Assembly: GCF_002878395.1 (NCBI RefSeq)
Contig: NC_061117.1
Coordinates: 222,837,976 to 222,901,975 of the forward strand
Origin: Capsicum annuum
Lineage: Eukaryota; Streptophyta; Magnoliopsida; Solanales; Solanaceae
Direction of reading: 5' to 3'
Length of the DNA: 64,000 nucleotides
The translations under genes and the position numbers were made by a program. The notes under the pieces were generated by a model. The model was not told the origin of the DNA. It worked only from the letters and a program-made list of their open reading frames with translations, and did not search any database. This document shows positions 20,487-30,266 of this stretch, piece by piece; position 1 is the stretch's first letter, and every line of letters starts with the position of its first letter.

Positions 20487-22671
20487 TCTAGACACCTAAT
20501 TTTGTCCCTCCCCGATATCACTTTTACTCATTTTACGTTATCGTATCGTTTACCCCCAACCATGTGATAATACCTTTCCAAAAATACAAAAATAACAAAC
20601 TCCTAACCAACTCACCTTACCCCCTACTGTATAGCCCACCCCTTCCCTTCACATTTAATTATCACTAATACAAAAGGGAATAAAAAAGGAATACAACAAA
20701 AAAGAGAGGCCCCACAGATGACACATACATTCACATTCTCACAATTCATGAAAGGTACACCATTTCTTCTTCTTTTTTGATCTTATAGAAAATTCCAAAG
20801 GGGACCACAGGGAAGAAAAGGGCATCAACATATAAAGCAACAAAATAGGAGGTGGACCCATGGGAAAGGGGACAACTCATCCCTTTGTACAATATTCTCA
20901 ACTAACTGAATATATATACACGGACCCTATAATTGAGAAGGTGGACCTGACTATATTTTTCCATTCCATTCACAGAAGATAATTAATCACACACTCATAC
21001 AACATCCTCCATCGAGAATCCATAAAAATGCACTCAATACATATCCCATAGGGACGATTTCACAGGGGAGGGGAGGCTATTGTTGAGGACTTCATTTTTC
21101 TTCTCTTTTTTCTACTGCTGTGCACATACCTAGAGTAGAGAGAGATAGATAAACACTGATATACTCACCAGTGAACACCTACAGAAAAATTATGCCCAGA
21201 AATAAACCAATATACTCACATGCACATCTAGATCGAAGAATAAAAAATGGGGTAAAGTTCAGTGAAAATGGAGAAGAGGTCAATCGAAGAAAGGATCGAG
21301 AGAGAGAACTAGTCGGAGAGAGGAAGAAACAGAGAGAAGAAGGAGATATTTGAGCGAGAGAGGAGAGAAAAGGGATCGGGGTTGACTGTTCCGGTGTTCT
21401 TGGCCAAAAATAGCATTCTTTCACGGACAACGTTTAATTCTGGTCACCAATGGTTTGAATTGATCACTTTTTAAGGCTGACTCTGGTTAATTCTCATTCG
21501 GAAATAGTCATATAGGCTTCTGGTTTTTCCCGTTCGGAGCCTCGATTTGAATTATTGTTTTGCTCGCAATCGGGTCTGAGTAAATTGGAGTTCAGGATCG
21601 AAGTTGTTGATTTGGGTTCATGATTAAGGTTCGACGGACACGGTTCTATTCAAAAAGATCAATTGATTGAAATAAAGCATCAAATTGAGGTCCATCTCTT
21701 TACTTTCGTTCCTTCTTCTTTATTTTATTTTGTTGAAATGACTATGAATATGTGTTGGGTGATTGTAATTATTTGATGTTGTTGATTTTATAATCATGTG
21801 CTTGGTGATGTGACTTCAGTGGTACAAGGAATGAATTTAATTAGTTTTAATGGTGCGATTGATAAAAAGGGCGAAATTTAGAAATTGATGCAAAGGGTGA
21901 ATTTAGGTAAATTTTGGTTGATTGGTTTTGTTTAATTTATAATAAATATCAAGTTTGTGAACTCGATAGGAGTATATTTTAGGACAAAAACTTAATAGGC
22001 AAAGTTTAGGTTTGGGTAGGCAAATTCAAGATTTGTGGAATATTGAATGCTTGAAATGTGTGTTGAATGATTTGACTCTATTTCTTTTGGATCGAATTTA
22101 TTATTTGGATGTGGAATGCCCCAAGGTATTTATATTTATTAGCCGGGGAATGCTCCAAAGTATTTTGTACCCGGAGGACGTTCGTGACAAAGGCCCGAGG
22201 TGTTGGGTGGAGCTTAGTCTAGGATTATTTTAGAATAGGATTCATAATTTTTCAAATTTTTCTATTTTAAACTATATAATTGGACTGGATATTATGATTT
22301 TGGATTTTTTATGTTTTGATTGATTGTTTTTGAGTGTTTTATAATTCGTAGTGTCAAATTAGCCGATATTCTCCACTAAGCGACCGTGGTTGAACCACGG
22401 GATATAGGGGTGCCTAACACCTTCCTCTCAATCAACAGAATTCCTTAGCTAGAATGTCTATTTGCAAACCAATTTTAAAGAGTCAAATCATTTTGTAATG
22501 GATTTTCCAAAGGTGACTTGACACACTGGATTATGCCAAGTGGCGACTCTGAGTTTTGAATATAAATAATCCTTTTTCGGAACTAATTTTAAATATTTTG
22601 TCACTTTAATTATAAAAACCCTTTTAAACTTTAAAATCAATTCTTTTTGGGATTTAAAAAGGGCTATGACA
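20487..22671 (+). repeat. 3' LTR of Ogre-like element 1
   Basis: Starts TCTAGACACCTAATTT (second base altered relative to the 5' copy) and ends GGGCTATGACA. It is uninterrupted, about 2,185 bp, and gives the empty site for the LINE found in the 5' LTR. Confidence 0.9.
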
Positions 22672-23230
22672 CCAGGGAGGGAGACGGGTAACGATTCATC
22701 AAGTTAGAGCGAACACTCTCAAACTCAGAGCATAACTTCATCAAAAATTGATATTGCTTTCTTTGCTCATGAATTTGCTGAATTACAGAGAGAGATTTGG
22801 AAGGTATTTTGGCATAAACAATATCTATAAATTCAGCCCATAAGTTCTGAAATCCAGAATGATAATCCTGAATAGAAAGACCTCCTTGAGAGTAATTAGC
22901 AATTTCATACTCTAAGTGAAAGCACCGGGCACTATTATCTTGGTTGTAAACCTCTTGTAAATAATCTCACATGGCCTTAGCTGTCTTGTAAGGCCTGAGA
23001 TTAGAAATAATAAGAGGGTTAATTAACCCTAAAAGCCATGTCATCACCTGAGCATCTTTAATTTTCCATTCACCTAACTTTGTAGGATCAGTAGGAGAAG
23101 GATCGGCTCCATCTATATTTCCCCATAGTTCTTTTCCGGTGACAAATAACTAAAACTAAAACTCCCAAGACAAAAAATTCTTCCAAGTGAAATGAACACT
23201 GAATGATTCAAACTAATATGAACTCATAAT
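22672..23230 (-). pseudogene. Ty1/copia gag fragment
   Basis: The minus strand reads LFVTGKELWGNIDGADPS, then DAQVMTWLLGLINPLI, YLQEVYNQDNSARCFHLEYE and RKQYQFLMKLCSEFESVRSN, matching copia gag (UBN2-type). Stops: TGA after KTAKAM and two near the beginning of the match (WEF*F*LFVTG). The match breaks off exactly at the end of the Ogre-like 3' LTR, so the rest of this copia element is missing or was displaced. Confidence 0.88.
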
Positions 23231-23744
23231 TATGAAAAATAGAAACACTAACTCAAAAAGAACAACCAAAATGACCAAGATCAAATTCCTAGGTTTCAAT
23301 TATCGAGGAACAATTAATAAAAACCAAAATTTTCAAAATAAATTTTGAAATAAACCACAAATGAACTCTATGAAACAAGACCATGTCAATTTTCTGTTGA
23401 ATGCCCCTCAATATTGAGAGTCTTGTCATTAAATAGAAAATATTCAATGAGTACGTCCCTAAAGATCCGTCTTCATATCCCTAAAGATCAGTTTTTCTAT
23501 CCCTCTAAATCCGCTATTCTATCCCACCAAATCTGCTCTTACTAAAGTCACTATTATTCTCTTTAACTACTAAATTAAATCTATGTAATTACACTAATAT
23601 ACAACAATATATGATTACATTAATATACAATATTAAGATCATGCTAACAACTATGCCAACTAAATAGGCACCACTAATAATATTTGAATCAATATTCAAT
23701 ATTCCTTCTTTATTCAAAATTACAAACTCCAAGTTTCTGCTGGA
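23231..23744 (-). mobile_element. Probable copia LTR or untranslated remnant between RNase H and gag
   Basis: On the minus strand this spacer follows the end of a copia RNase H frame (23852-23745) and precedes the gag at 23230. An LTR of a few hundred bases would be expected in this position if two copia copies lay in tandem. LTR ends were not identified, so this is inferred from gene order. Confidence 0.4.
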
Positions 23745-23852
23745 AATTATCAGTGCTTGGCTTGCACCGTAGAACTTCATCTCTATATCACCTTTTGTTG
23801 TGTGATCCTGAATTAAATGATAACAGATATCGATGTGCTTTGTTCTGTTGTG
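23745..23852 (-). pseudogene. Copia RNase H C-terminal fragment
   Basis: The minus strand reads HNRTKHIDICYHLIQDH and TTKGDIEMKF, the hallmark RTKHIDIRYHFIR-type sequence at the end of copia pol, before decaying into unrelated residues. Only the tail remains. Confidence 0.8.
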
Positions 23853-23883
23853 AAGAAGAAGAAGAACTGCTGAAAAAGGAAAA

Positions 23884-24262
23884 CAAGTGTCTGAACAAAG
23901 AGAACTAGAATACTACGTCGACTATGATGCTGATCAGCTGGATGTGGTGATTCTAAGATCAATCTTGGATTTCAACTGCCGCTATGGGGATTTTCCATAT
24001 CCACCCTAACTTAATCTCATCTATCAGATCATGAATGCAATCCCCAATTAGCAAATCACCAGAGAGGAATTAAGGTAAAATATTTACTTGCATATAAGGA
24101 ATATCTCAATAAAGATAGGGAACTGGAAGGAGATAACCCCAAGATGGACCGACCTATTGATCAAGATTTTTTTGAGTTGTGTATGCGATTATGGGGTAAT
24201 CGGCCAAAAGATGATGATGATTACTGGAGATGGAAATATATAGCTTGTAATATTAATTTCCA
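23884..24262 (+). pseudogene. GeBP/storekeeper-like (DUF573), copy 5, highly diverged relic
   Basis: The frame reads YYVDYDADQLDVVILRSILD then FNCRYGDFPYPP, a stop, IMNAIPN, a stop, and further on QDFFELCMRLWGNRPKDD. It matches the acidic-linker-plus-VILK start, the FPYPP loop of copies 1 and 3, and the terminal LCMxLWG of the DUF573 domain. Several stops interrupt it, including one after EELR. Unlike copy 2, the sequence continues past LWG with an acidic-aromatic tail. It is the most divergent copy and lies outside the recognised duplications. Confidence 0.65.
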
Positions 24263-24369
24263 GAATCACTGCAGTATAAAGTTTACAACAGCATTAGGAT
24301 TTTCTGGCTAAAAGTTCTTTTGCGCATTTGCAAGTTGATTTTGTGAGTAAATCTGATGTATGTGCTATT

Positions 24370-24632
24370 CTTGTTAACCTATTTGACATATCTTGTTAAG
24401 TCCTCACTTTGATGATGCAAAAAGGGGGAAGAATGAGGTGTAGCTGTGTTGTAATAGTGTATGTGTGGTGTAGTAGTGGCTGTTAGTATGAGGTGCAGTG
24501 TGTAATGTGGCTATGTATTTTGTTAGTATGTGGTATGAAGAGGGAATAGACTAGTGAATGAAGATAGGGTCCTCACACTTAGGGGAACCTTAGGTGCTCA
24601 TGAACTGGTGGAGATAAATGCTTAAGGGCATT
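24370..24632 (+). mobile_element. SIRE-like copia 3' remnant, left of element 2
   Basis: Contains TTGATGATGCAAAAAGGGGG, resembling the 3' tail and polypurine tract of SIRE/Maximus copia elements. It is interrupted at 24632 by the Ty3 element; related LTR-like sequence resumes after 37270. Confidence 0.4.
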
Positions 24633-25458
24633 TGATACAAGTACGACCACAAAGATGGATGCATGTGAGAATGTAATAAACCCGGGGCTTGGAGTGTGTG
24701 AGTGAAGGACTTAAAACACACCAAACCAACCCTAATATCACACTTGGAGTGTAAAGAGGAGCCTTGGAATAGAACAAGGTAGCCCCTAAATACACTTGAA
24801 GGGAGCCTAACTCTTAAAAGTGTATTTTGGACATTTTATATTTTATTTGTAACCTAGTATAAATAAAACATTGTAGGGATTTTAGACTTAGATTATTCAT
24901 GATGTTTAAGTCTTGAAACATAAATAAACACAGGTCCTCTCTCCTTGAGGCACCAAAACCAAAATTAGGCATAAAGAGTGTGGAATCACTCTTGTTGATC
25001 TCGTGGCTTTGAAACGTGATGCTTGGGAGGTGGATTCCGACCTTGTGTCTTCGTAAAATATAGGTGCACGTTGTTTGTAGTGTTAAGGGTCAAAGAGTGG
25101 AATATGATCTTGGGTTCTTAAGATTGGAATATGATCTTGGGTTCTTAAGATTATAACTTCATTAATTCTATCTAACTATCCCTTTACTTATACTGTAATC
25201 ATGTAGTAGTTTGTGTTCTTGTAACCGTTTCTATCTCTTGTTAGTAAGACTGTGTTGTTGTTCCTATCTTGTTATTGTTGTCCATCTCGCCATATTGTTT
25301 CTGTTTTGGTGTATTTTACACCTTCAATATCTTGTTGTTATTGTGTTTTCATTGTTGTTGTAGTGAATCCGAGAGTGGTCACCAAAGTGTCCTTGGTTCT
25401 TCAAACTTGTGGACTGATTTGGTGTTTATTTCGTATTTCCCTTGTGCTTCTTGTATCA
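24633..25458 (+). repeat. 5' LTR of TGATACAAG element (826 bp)
   Basis: Matches 36471-37269 throughout. It is 27 bp longer because GGAATATGATCTTGGGTTCT plus TAAGATT is tandemly duplicated at about 25099-25152; the 3' LTR has one copy. Confidence 0.92.
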
Positions 25459-25460
25459 TT

Positions 25461-25475
25461 TGGTATCAAATAATG
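25461..25475 (+). promoter_or_regulatory. Primer-binding site, decayed initiator-Met type
   Basis: TGGTATCA begins two bases after the LTR end, then diverges (AATAATG). The minus-strand relative keeps TGGTATCAGAGCCATCT at 55775-55759, the standard tRNA-iMet-complementary site. Confidence 0.75.
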
Positions 25476-26822
25476 GCTTGATCTTGTTCCTACAATATCA
25501 AATCTTGGGCTAGCTCACTTGAAAAACCAAAAAAAAAAAAAAAGAGTTGAAATCTGAAAATTCTAGAAAAATAGCAATCTGTCCATTTTGTGTTCTTGGC
25601 CGAAAATTGTGTTCATGTGGTTTTCTTGGCCGATATTTGCTCCTAGAGTCTAGGTCTATGAGTCTTTTATTTGTCTTGTGTCTTTGTGATGTTAGTTTTG
25701 TTCTTCACTAACACTTTGAGTCGATCTGGATTTGAGCTTTAAAGATTGATGTTATTGTGAACAAGTAAGGCCGTGTGGTAGACATTGTTGTTGAGAAACT
25801 TGACTTGGCCATATGTGTGGTTGTTGTTGTTGAAAAGAGTATTGTTGTTGTTCTTGATGTTCTTCACAACCTTAATCTCTTGTTAAGAAAAAAAACTGAA
25901 ATGCAACACTAAAGAGACTTGGCCAATGTTGGTGGTTTTGTAGTCTTGGCCGTGTGAAAATATTGTTGTCTTGGAGTTGGCTGTGTGGTTGTATTGTGAA
26001 TATTAGTAATTATTTTTTTTATTGTTCTTGGTGATGTTGAAGTGTTCTTGATGTTCTTCCCAACCTTCATACTTTGTTAAAATAAAGTGAATGTTAGATC
26101 TATAAAGGTGAAGGGAAAAAGGTGAAGAATTATTAGTCTTGAAAGACCCCCAACCACCAAAAGACTTTACATCACATCTCAACCACGTTCCTTGAAACAA
26201 GGGTCCATGTTTTAAGGAGAAGTACAAGAAAAGTCAAGTCTTGAAAATTGAAAAAGGCTCCAAGACTTATTTTCCCTCCTAAAACAAATTCCACCAATCT
26301 AAATTAATTTTTGACCAAGACTTGAACCTTTGAGAATAACCACTTAATAAAACCGAACCAATACGGGGATGCCACATCATCACTACTACTATTCACACAA
26401 TATTTTTGAGCTCAAATTTTAAATTTTTATTTTCATCTTATTATTTTATTAGTTTCATGTCTTGATTCTAGAATTAATTAACAACTAGTAATCACCTACT
26501 TAGTTGTAGATTAATTATTGAATCTGCTTCGTCGTTTCTTCGTTATTTGTGTGCTTTTCTCATTTTTAACTCATAGTAACTTCTTTGTTTCAAGTTCGTA
26601 AGTAAATTTTGTTTCGTTTCTTGAGTCGATCAAGCAAGAATCCATTCCGACCACCAAGTAGAATTGACATCTTATTGACTACCAGAGTATAAGCAACTTT
26701 CAATATTCACCGCTCCAATTGTGAGGATCACAAAAGTGAGTGAATACGAGTGTTGGTGAGGAGGTTTTACTACTAATATTGTTTGTTCATTTTGTTGGTT
26801 CAAAAGGTGATATAAGGGGAAT
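25476..26822. other. 5' untranslated region of the TGATACAAG element
   Basis: No coding frame. The sequence matches, inverted, 54590-55758 of the minus-strand relative, including A-rich and TTGTTGTTG stretches and the repeated word CTTGGCCG. Confidence 0.65.
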
Positions 26823-27824
26823 ATGTCTTTGATAGCCGGGGATTATTGTGAATACAACATGGGAGACTATGGTTGTAGTGAGGGGTTTTATGGCTACGAA
26901 GTTGAGGGAGATTGCGGAGGCTATGAAAATAGCCGTGATCGAAACTTGGGCAGATCGAAACTTGGGCAAACTAGGACCTCATGATGAATCTTATGATGAC
27001 GTTCGGGCATGTGAGGAGTCCTACACTTCTCACTCCAAACCTAGATTTGGTGTTAGGTATAACCCTTTCGTTTGCAAAGCTTATGAGAGTTATGATGGGA
27101 GTACACGTGAGGAGTGTAAATATTCATATTCTCCACCTTGTAGTACTTCTTATCAAGATCTATATAGTGTGAATGGTTATAGTAGCTCTAGTGTAGGTTG
27201 TTCAACGAGAAGAAGAGGGTATGCATCTCCAAAACCAAGGGGTACTCGTGTCCTTTACAATGTTGATCCAAGAAGGAGTGTAAACTCTGGAAACGTGACT
27301 ATTTGTAGGATACCGGGATGCCTAGTTTTGTTAAATGCTAGGTACTATAGAAACTACATCTTTCTATCCATGGTTGACTACTTGGGGTTATTTTCTAGCC
27401 TTTACTCGTTCTATACTTCTTGGACTGGTTTAAGGTTACCGAGAGGGTCAAAGTTGTCTTCTCCCAATTTGAGTACCATGAGGAGGTGTTGTGTGATATT
27501 CTTCCATTGACATATGGTTATGTATACTTAGGTGTCAATTGGTTTACACAACATAGACTTCCGAATGTGCAAAATTGGCCTAATGTTGTAAGAGACCAGT
27601 GGGGAAATCACCTCACGACATACATGCTGCCTGAGCTACAAAGAGAAGTGAATACTTACTCCAATCTGAATTCTTATGAGAGAAAAAAGATTGAGAGGAG
27701 TAAGGGTGTGCAAGGTGGTAATCCAAGAGTGGAAAAGGAGAGGTTATGTGGAGCAAAGCGAGGGGATCGCCACCAAACCGAGCTAACATTGTTTGTCCTC
27801 CTATTTCTAAGGATATTTGTGTAG
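26823..27824 (+). pseudogene. Ty3-like gag/protease remnant
   Basis: ATG 26823 opens SLIAGDYCEYNMGDYGCSE-GFYGYEVEGDCGGYENSRD, then shifts frame to GPHDESYDDVRACEESYTSH and PRFGVRYNPFVCKAYESYDG. A second shift near 27420 leads to VKVVFSQFEYHEEVLCDILP and YVYLGVNWFTQHRLPN, which resembles the YxDEVLCDVxPM-x-LLGRPW stretch of plant Ty3 proteases. The N-terminal part is unusually rich in Gly and Tyr. With at least two frameshifts it is not functional. The protease assignment rests on one motif. Confidence 0.55.
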
Positions 27825-28038
27825 GTACCGACATGGCAAGTGATGGAGACCAATTCCAAAGTGAAGTTGCTGCCCAAGCTTATTGAGGACCTTCACAACA
27901 TGGCAAAGGAGAGTCAACTCAAGAACTTCAAGGTAAAATAGCTAACTTTTACACTTTTGTGCATGTGAATGATAATTGTGTGGCTAGTAGCCCATTGAGT
28001 GTGCTAGTAGATTACTTACTTGTGAGTCTAATGATTCT

Positions 28039-28554
28039 TTGCCTTTTGTTAATGATGTGAGTATGGATACACTAGTTGATCCTATTGATGACCAAATTGA
28101 CTCTTCTTGTAAGATCGATTTATGTCCACCTAGTGTTGAAGCCTATATGTTCAACAGAAGTACATTGTCATGTGTAATTGGTGTTGATCAACCTATTTGT
28201 GAAAATTTTCCACCACTTGAGTATGTGTGTGATGTGATTAAGCAAAATCAAGTGAGTGAAGTATTTGAAAAAGTTGATCAACAAAAGGGGAGTGAACCCG
28301 AGAGCTATTCTTGGGATACTCTTGTACTTGAAATCTCTTTAAAACGTGATATTGAGATTTTAGAGAGTGCTGAATGTGTTTGTTCCGAATCTGCCCGTGA
28401 AATAGATCATGCTCTCTTTAGGTGTAATGTGTTATTTGAAGATGATATAAACACTCCTAATGAGTCTAGTGGTGAAAATGAAGGTATAGATAGCCTTGGA
28501 AGTATTTTTCAGTTATCCCAATACCTACTCATTCCTCACGTTCCAATTCCATGA
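28039..28554 (+). pseudogene. Unidentified frame in TGATACAAG element
   Basis: A 172-codon frame rich in Asp, Glu and Ser (ESYSWDTLVLEISLKRD, SAREIDHALFRCNVLFEDD). I do not recognise it. It lies where the linker between protease and reverse transcriptase would be in a complete element, and its C-terminus sits at the edge of the inserted gypsy fragment. The first codon is ATG-like in frame, but the frame may extend upstream. Confidence 0.35.
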
Positions 28555-30240
28555 TCATAGTTCATGTTCATGTATATGATAGAGAATCACGTGCTCTTCC
28601 AGTTCTAAAATAAGGAGTTCCCGTTCATTCAGTAGTCGGAATCACATTCTCTATGTTATGAACTCCAAATTGAGGTCATGTAGCTCATGACTCATGTATT
28701 TGTGTCTTATAGTGTGCTTAGTTCCCATAACTCATGCTATAATCCTTATGATTGGCCAGATTCAGCTTCTATTCATGTATGCCCTAATTCAGATCACTTT
28801 GATGAACCCATGATGTTGATTTTCTCTTCTTTCGACCTCACTTAAGTGTCAAGTCTCTTATAATATCCTTCCATGCTTCAAGATCTTATGTTTTAACCTT
28901 TTAGTGACTCCTCCTTATGTAATGATAGTGGTGATGAGTGACTATTTCTTGTTGAAGAAAGATCATTGTATGCTTGTATTAGATAAGCCTATAAAAGTGA
29001 AGTAGGATCGAGGCCAAGTCTTTGATATATGTTATGGTTAGTGAAAATTTGTGTGTGTATGTTCTTGGGGTAGCGCATGGGAGTTATATTGATAGTGGTT
29101 TAGAAAATACATGAAGTATATCTTTATGGGTGTTTTCCTAGAAGTTCATATGTGGTTATAAATATAGGCTTGAATGACATGTTGGAATTTAAGTGGAGGA
29201 ACGTAATATGTGCTAGTGAATCCATAGCAAGAGATCAAAGTTAGTCATTGAAGTAGTAAGGTACGTTATGCTTAGGGTGTGATCTTTAAAAAGATATAGG
29301 AAGTTGAATCATATGGTTTAGACTAGTATCGTAGTGAGGCGTGTTGTATTTTGTGATTTGAAGTTAAGCTTGATCACGGTGAAGGGATTTAAGCTACTTT
29401 AGACATTAGTAGAAAGATTTATAAGGATTATAGCTTGAATCAATGAGTATGGTAATTAAGGAGAATAGTATAGTTAAGGGATACTCGAGAAGTGTGCTAA
29501 GCTTGAAAGTAAGAAGTTGCATGGCCTAGGGCCTAGTAATTCTATTCCATGCTATAGAGTAGTGTCATTGTCGTGATTCCTTGGTCGGGTGCCTTGTGTA
29601 AATCATGCCCAAGGTTCTTTGACCCCTAACACTGCTATGACTTCTTTAGAAAGAGTGGTGAAGAGATACTCCAGTTAAGTATAGGTATCAGTATAATTCC
29701 GTTTGTATAACCAGCAATTCAGCTTAACAGTCGGGCAGGCCAGTTATAGTGATTTTCCACCTTTTCACCCAGTCCTACTATCTGAAGTCTTATGTGTATG
29801 ACCATCCCAAGAGATAATCCATTCCATCCATGTAAATTGCGAATTTAGTTCAATCCGAGCATCATGCTTTAGGTTTAGCTATTTAGTCATGACTCAGTTC
29901 ATAAGAGTTCAAAGCATAATCTCAAATACTTCTAAGTATTTTAGCTCAGGTAGTATAATACCCTGGTATGATCTAAGTCTTGTTACCTCATGATTCGTAC
30001 TTGCATAATTTATCACTTCTCAATTCAATATGTATGATTAGATCACGAACACTCCAAGAAAATCCTAAACTCTCAGCATGAATCAGCTCCTTGAAGCAAG
30101 TAAAGTCAAGTCAGCTCAGAATTCAGTTTCATGATAGAAGTTTAAATGTTTCAGATCAGTTATTTCCTTTCTTAGAAGGCACAACATGTCCTCTTATTCC
30201 AAAATTTTAAGTTTCAACAGGTTCCTACCCATCATTCGGG

Positions 30241-30262
30241 GACGAATGATCCCAAGGGGGAG
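30241..30262 (+). promoter_or_regulatory. Polypurine tract of nested gypsy element
   Basis: GATCCCAAGGGGGAGATAA stands directly before the LTR start; the motif GGGGACGAATG-CCCAAGGGGGAGA precedes LTRs of this plant gypsy group. Confidence 0.65.
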
Positions 30263-30266
30263 ATAA

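Larger units (their letters stand above)
10426..22671 (+). mobile_element. Non-autonomous Tat/Ogre-like Ty3 retrotransposon 1 (gag remnant, no pol)
   Basis: Two LTRs of about 2.2 kb (10426-13531 including an inserted LINE, and 20487-22671) enclose about 7 kb. A primer-binding site follows the 5' LTR, a polypurine tract precedes the 3' LTR, a degenerate gag lies at 14895-16310, and three groups of tandem repeats occupy 17640-20100. No protease, reverse transcriptase, RNase H or integrase frame is visible. Very long LTRs, gag of the Tat type and tandem repeats before the 3' LTR are features of Ogre-like lineages. The flanks do not match: AGTAT on the left, CCAGG on the right, with an F-box gene on one side and copia gag on the other, so no target duplication is evident. 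Confidence 0.85.

Noticed and set aside
25252..25481. Ser/Cys/Leu-rich frames, repeated at 37022-37283
   Set aside because: They are in paired LTRs of one element and come from TTGTTGTTG-type sequence.
28560..30260. Possible integrase or chromodomain frame in the nested gypsy fragment
   Set aside because: I found no HHCC, DDE or chromodomain motif in any frame; treated as 3' non-coding DNA.
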